This document shows positions 4,456 to 6,640 of a DNA stretch of 6,640 nt, in pieces. Origin of the DNA: Candidatus Woesearchaeota archaeon (GTDB taxonomy: Archaea; Nanobdellota; Nanobdellia; SCGC-AAA011-G17; JACPNG01); assembly GCA_016185555.1 (NCBI GenBank), contig JACPNI010000055.1:1-6640 (forward strand), given 5' to 3'. Both the position numbers and the translations under genes were made by a program. Below the pieces are notes generated by a model, which searched no databases, was not told the DNA's origin, and was given only the letters and a program-made list of their open reading frames with translations. The first letter of the stretch is position 1. Every line of letters starts with the position of its first letter.

Positions 4456-5049
4456 ATGGAAACTAAACTAAGAATCATAAATGCGCTGGATAAAAACAAA
4501 AAAGGCGTCCATATAAGGGAACTTGCAAGATTAGTAAAAACGAGCTATAATAACACTGTTAGAAACATAAAAATCCTTGAGCAAGAAAATGTAATCAAAA
4601 AAGAGAAAGATGCAAACCTGATAAAAATAAAGCTTAAGAACTATCCTTTGACAATAGCTTATCTTAAACAAGCACATACGGAAAACTTTCTTGCTCTTCC
4701 CAAAAAAATATCAAATACTATAACTGAATTTCTTAATGAACTAGAAGAAAAGCCACTAATTGCCTTAATATTCGGCTCATATGCAAAAGGAAACTTCACA
4801 AATAACTCAGACATTGACATACTTCTTGTTTTCCAGGAAATAAAAGAGCCTAAAGATATTGAAAACACAGCAAAAAGGATAAGCATGAGAACAAACACAA
4901 AAATAAGTCCGGTTTACGTAAATTATAATGAATTTGAAAAGAACTTGTTAAACAAAGAACACGAATTCTCAAATGAAATAAGAAACAACATCATAATAAT
5001 TACAGGAATAGAACCGTATTATGCCCTTTCATGGAGGTTTCAGGAATGA
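4456..5049 (+). CDS. Winged-helix / minimal nucleotidyltransferase (MNT) fusion, probable antitoxin
   Basis: Probable antitoxin of an MNT/HEPN pair. Residues 1 to about 62 form a winged helix-turn-helix: KLRIINALDKNKKGVHIREL, then ARLVKTSYNNTVRNIKILEQ (24-43) and ENVIKKEKDANLIKIKL (44-60). Residues about 98-185 are a DNA polymerase beta-like nucleotidyltransferase with LIALIFGSYAKGNFTNNSDI (101-120) and then DILLVF. The active site is Gly107-Ser108, Asp119 and Asp121, exactly the GSX10DXD spacing described for MntA antitoxins, which adenylylate a tyrosine of the HepT toxin. A third carboxylate after the strand KISPVYVNYNEF (149-160) is not obvious. The N-terminal DNA-binding domain and the perfect palindrome at 4438-4451 suggest self-regulation. 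The gene overlaps the HEPN gene by ATGA (5046-5049). It could alternatively be a stand-alone regulator, but the pairing makes that less likely. Confidence 0.85.
   Translation: METKLRIINALDKNKKGVHIRELARLVKTSYNNTVRNIKILEQENVIKKEKDANLIKIKLKNYPLTIAYLKQAHTENFLALPKKISNTITEFLNELEEKPLIALIFGSYAKGNFTNNSDIDILLVFQEIKEPKDIENTAKRISMRTNTKISPVYVNYNEFEKNLLNKEHEFSNEIRNNIIIITGIEPYYALSWRFQE
5033..5038 (+). promoter_or_regulatory. Shine-Dalgarno site that fixes the HEPN start
   Basis: GGAGGT lies 7 bases before the ATG at 5046. This is the strongest Shine-Dalgarno sequence seen in the window, in the last codons of the MNT gene. It rules in favour of 5046 rather than the in-frame ATG at 5031, which would itself sit on the site. 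Confidence 0.8.
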
Positions 5050-5597
5050 AATTCAATCCAAATAATCTAATTAAAGACAAGAAATACTGTGAAGAATTGT
5101 TTAAGCATTATCTTAAAACAAAAGCATTAAGAAAAACAAATCCTGAATTTAAAAAATATATAAATAAGGCTATATCTAATCTAGAATTAGCTAATTTCCT
5201 ATTAGAAGAGCATAATTTTTCAATAAAAGAAAAACTTCCAAACAGAAATTATTATGATTGGTGTATAATTATCTATTATTACTCTATTTATCATACATCG
5301 CTTGCTCTACTTGCAAAATTGGGCTATAAATCAAAAAGCCATCTCGCAACTTTAACAGCAATAACTTTATTCTATTATCATAAAGACAATATGTTAAAAA
5401 AAGAAGACATCGATTTTTTATTAGAAAAAATAACCTTAGACAAAAATGAAATAGACTTCGTAATAGAGTCAAAAGAGCTAAGAGAAAGAGCCTGCTACGG
5501 AGTTGATGAATCATTCAACATTTCAATTGCGAGAATGCTTCAGAGAGAAACAGCTGATTTTGTAAATAAAATAAAAGGGTTATTAATCGAAGAGTAA
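5046..5597 (+). CDS. HEPN-domain protein (UPF0332-like), probable toxin of the MNT pair
   Basis: A 183-residue helical HEPN protein; many MNT-paired HEPN proteins are RNases. The diagnostic part is YYDWCIIIYYYSIYHTSLAL (69-88), then LAKLGYKSKSHLATLTAITL (89-108), matching the UPF0332-type core (Tyr-Tyr helix, Tyr/Phe-His, then K-S-K-S-H). Near the C-terminus ELRERACYGVDE (144-155) corresponds to the R-x-x-A-x-Y block, and TADFVNKIKGLL forms the last helix. The RX4-6H motif that is catalytic in canonical HepT-type HEPN nucleases is not found, so activity is uncertain. Candidate functional residues are Arg146, Arg148, Tyr151 and His99. About 65 residues precede the core, longer than the usual lead. 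The start at 5046 gives the classic ATGA overlap with the MNT stop codon and follows GGAGGT by 7 bases. Confidence 0.82.
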   Translation: MKFNPNNLIKDKKYCEELFKHYLKTKALRKTNPEFKKYINKAISNLELANFLLEEHNFSIKEKLPNRNYYDWCIIIYYYSIYHTSLALLAKLGYKSKSHLATLTAITLFYYHKDNMLKKEDIDFLLEKITLDKNEIDFVIESKELRERACYGVDESFNISIARMLQRETADFVNKIKGLLIEE

Positions 5598-5598
5598 A

Positions 5599-5706
5599 AT
5601 GACAGAATTTAATATTTTCAAAGTTGAATATTATTGGTATGAAGGAGAATATGAAGAGACGCTTTTAATAAAATATGGTAAAAATCTACTCATTACTCGT
5701 ATTTGA
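5599..5706 (+). pseudogene. 35-codon ORF, probable 5' remnant of a small archaeal gene
   Basis: Starts one base after the HEPN stop codon and reads MTEFNIFKVEYYWYEGEYEE, then TLLIKYGKNLLITRI and TGA. The F-K-V-E-Y-Y-W-Y-E-G-E-x-E-E-T-L-L segment resembles, from memory, the N-terminus of uncharacterised small archaeal proteins that continue well beyond 35 residues; I cannot verify this or name the family. Here the similarity seems to fade after residue 24 and the stop codon coincides with the start of the 20-bp repeat at 5706. This suggests the gene was cut by whatever created the repeat. It could still be a real short third cistron of the operon. Confidence 0.4.
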
Positions 5707-5725
5707 TTTAATATAATCATTCCTT
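5706..5725 (+). repeat. 20-bp direct repeat, right copy
   Basis: Exact copy of 4353-4372. It begins on the last base of the stop codon of the 35-codon ORF and runs into the GC-rich patch. With the left copy it brackets the MNT/HEPN module. Confidence 0.85.
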
Positions 5726-5751
5726 TGCAATGTCCCGAAGGATTGGCAAAG
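5723..5751. other. Hairpin with a TTCG loop downstream of the PP-loop gene
   Basis: On the minus strand CTTTGC pairs with GCAAAG, AAT with ATT and CC with GG, with small bulges, closing a TTCG loop (C-TTCG-G), an unusually stable tetraloop in RNA. It lies about 37 bases beyond the stop codon of the minus-strand PP-loop gene, so it could shape or stabilise that mRNA's 3' end. No T run follows directly, so it is not a standard terminator. Confidence 0.4.
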
Positions 5752-5785
5752 AGTCGTGGGGGTCACTTGGTACTGGGGCAGTATG
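5726..5785. other. GC-rich patch without an assigned gene
   Basis: By hand count 33 of these 60 bases are G or C, against roughly a third in the flanks. It holds the TTCG hairpin and a small TACTG/CAGTA stem at 5771-5783. Two + strand frames are open through it but lack a credible start and I recognise neither. It may be the remnant of a gene or RNA lost when the repeat formed. Confidence 0.35.
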
Positions 5786-5787
5786 CA

Positions 5788-6640
5788 TTATTTCTTGTTT
5801 TCTTTCTCTAAAATACCGGCTCTTTCTAAAACTTGGCGAGGACTATATTTATAAGGATGTATCTTGCCCAGCGCTTTTAAGGCTTGTTTTTTTGTAATAA
5901 ATCCGACAGTTACTTCTCTGGCTAGTCTTGTACTATCTGGATGAAATTCCAATAGCCTTTTTGCCATTCGTTCTGTTGATCGTGCATATAAACAAGAGTT
6001 GGAATTTGATTCAATAAAATCTTCTCCTTTTGGAGGATTCCATCCGATATTGTCTAATATTTTTTTAGTTTCCTTACTATTTCTTTGGAGCAAGAAAGGC
6101 AGATGAAAAATATATACGGCTGGTTTGGTTTTAGTTGGTTGAAGTTTTCTTACCCCAGATACTTTGTATCCCTTTCCTTTTTGCGCATCGCTTAAATTCG
6201 TCCACTCATTAATCCCTAATATCATTACATTAACTCCCCGCTTCAAGGCTTCGCTATAATATGCTCTGACCACCATTCTCCTACAAAGCTGACAAGTTCT
6301 TACAAAAATTGGAGAATGCTTGCACCTTACAGAGTAATGTTTTCTACCTAATTCATAGGCTTTTTTGAACTTTATTTTTGTTTCTAATATGAATGGCTCT
6401 TCATATAGTTTAATTGTTTTTTTGTATGAGTCAAGATCAATTTTTCTGATATATCCTTTTATATCTATAACTTCATAATTCGTATTTAGAAGTTTTGCAA
6501 TCTCTCTTGCTCTTGGAATGGTTGTTTCTGGGAGATACCCTAAATCAAGGGTTACAGCAAGGGGCGTAAACCCCATTTGTTTAATAGTATACAAAGTAGC
6601 GGTACTATCCTTTCCTCCAGAGATTCCAACCAAAACATCG
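5788..6640 (-). CDS. PP-loop ATP pyrophosphatase, possible Fe-S-dependent thiolase relative (5' end outside window)
   Basis: The frame is still open at the window edge: codons before the Leu (TTG) at 6633 read D-V, giving DVLVGISGGKDSTATLYTI, the PP-loop that binds ATP and releases pyrophosphate while adenylylating a substrate. The TTG is therefore an internal leucine, not the start. Numbering from that Leu: SGGKDS 5-10, strand PLAVTLDLGY 24-33, Cys104, CQLC at 114-117, RRMVVRAYYSEALKRGVNVM 118-137, LGINEW 139-144, Cys214 in SNSCLYARS. CxxC plus a third Cys about 97 residues later resembles the [4Fe-4S]-binding set of TtcA/TtuA tRNA thiolases. However, the usual G-H-x-x-D-D after the CxxC helix is replaced by G-I-N-E-W, somewhat like the N-acetyl sugar amidotransferase group. 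Substrate is undetermined. The N-terminus, which may carry a zinc-binding segment, is missing. Confidence 0.8.
   Translation of the reverse strand, partial: DVLVGISGGKDSTATLYTIKQMGFTPLAVTLDLGYLPETTIPRAREIAKLLNTNYEVIDIKGYIRKIDLDSYKKTIKLYEEPFILETKIKFKKAYELGRKHYSVRCKHSPIFVRTCQLCRRMVVRAYYSEALKRGVNVMILGINEWTNLSDAQKGKGYKVSGVRKLQPTKTKPAVYIFHLPFLLQRNSKETKKILDNIGWNPPKGEDFIESNSNSCLYARSTERMAKRLLEFHPDSTRLAREVTVGFITKKQALKALGKIHPYKYSPRQVLERAGILEKENKK

Noticed and set aside
5031..5048. In-frame ATG at 5031 as the HEPN start
   Set aside because: GGAGGT at 5033-5038 is correctly spaced for the ATG at 5046, which also forms the usual ATGA overlap; the 5031 ATG overlaps the site itself.
4353..5725. Insertion sequence or CRISPR array defined by the 20-bp repeats
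   Set aside because: There are only two copies 1.35 kb apart, no transposase between them and no terminal inverted repeats.
6631..6633. TTG at 6633 as start of the PP-loop gene
   Set aside because: The frame stays open upstream and the preceding codons complete a standard V-L-V-G-I-S-G-G-K-D-S strand, so the gene continues past the window edge.

Overview
The window is from an archaeon. Diagnostic genes are the archaeal/eukaryotic-type ribosomal proteins eS19, eL39 and eL31, a PDCD5-family protein, the tRNA/rRNA pseudouridine synthase Cbf5 and an archaeal VapB/VapC pair. First genes of transcription units have TATA-like boxes about 25-35 bases upstream of the start codon, so their mRNAs are probably leaderless or nearly so. 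The AT-rich composition, tight packing and the Lys/Glu-rich tail on eL31 suggest a DPANN-type lineage (for example Woesearchaeota or Pacearchaeota). That placement is inference, not proof.

Layout. 1-914: an unrecognised, possibly exported 270-residue protein on the + strand behind a clear TATA box. 932-1918 (-): cbf5, converging on it. 1919-2212: intergenic, with the cbf5 promoter, a + strand TATA box and three consecutive hairpins ending in a run of eight T. This is a candidate small RNA whose first and last loops both carry TCCTCC, an anti-Shine-Dalgarno-like sequence. 2213-3693 (-): a tightly spaced operon read rps19e - pdcd5 - rpl39e - rpl31e, with gaps of 1-3 bases. The 57-codon rpl39e gene (2738-2911) is easy to overlook. 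3694-3785: back-to-back promoters. 3786-4363 (+): vapB-vapC with a 22-base overlap. 4456-5597 (+): a second toxin-antitoxin-like pair, a wHTH-fused minimal nucleotidyltransferase (MNT) followed by a HEPN protein with an ATGA overlap, then a 35-codon apparently truncated ORF (5599-5706). 5726-5785: a short GC-rich patch without an assigned gene. 5788-6640 (-): a PP-loop ATP pyrophosphatase, cut by the window end.

How the parts relate. The minus-strand genes are housekeeping (ribosome assembly, rRNA/tRNA modification). Between them sits an accessory block of two toxin-antitoxin-like modules in tandem. The MNT/HEPN module lies between two exact 20-bp direct repeats (4353-4372 and 5706-5725); the first covers the 3' end of vapC and the second begins at the stop codon of the truncated ORF. 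This suggests insertion or recombination next to vapC. The MNT gene has a perfect 14-bp palindrome at its predicted transcription start and an N-terminal winged helix, so self-repression is plausible. The most interesting points are the candidate anti-SD-loop RNA, the repeat-bounded MNT/HEPN unit with its non-canonical HEPN, the extended eL31, and the PP-loop enzyme with a CxxC...C pattern like the Fe-S tRNA thiolases.
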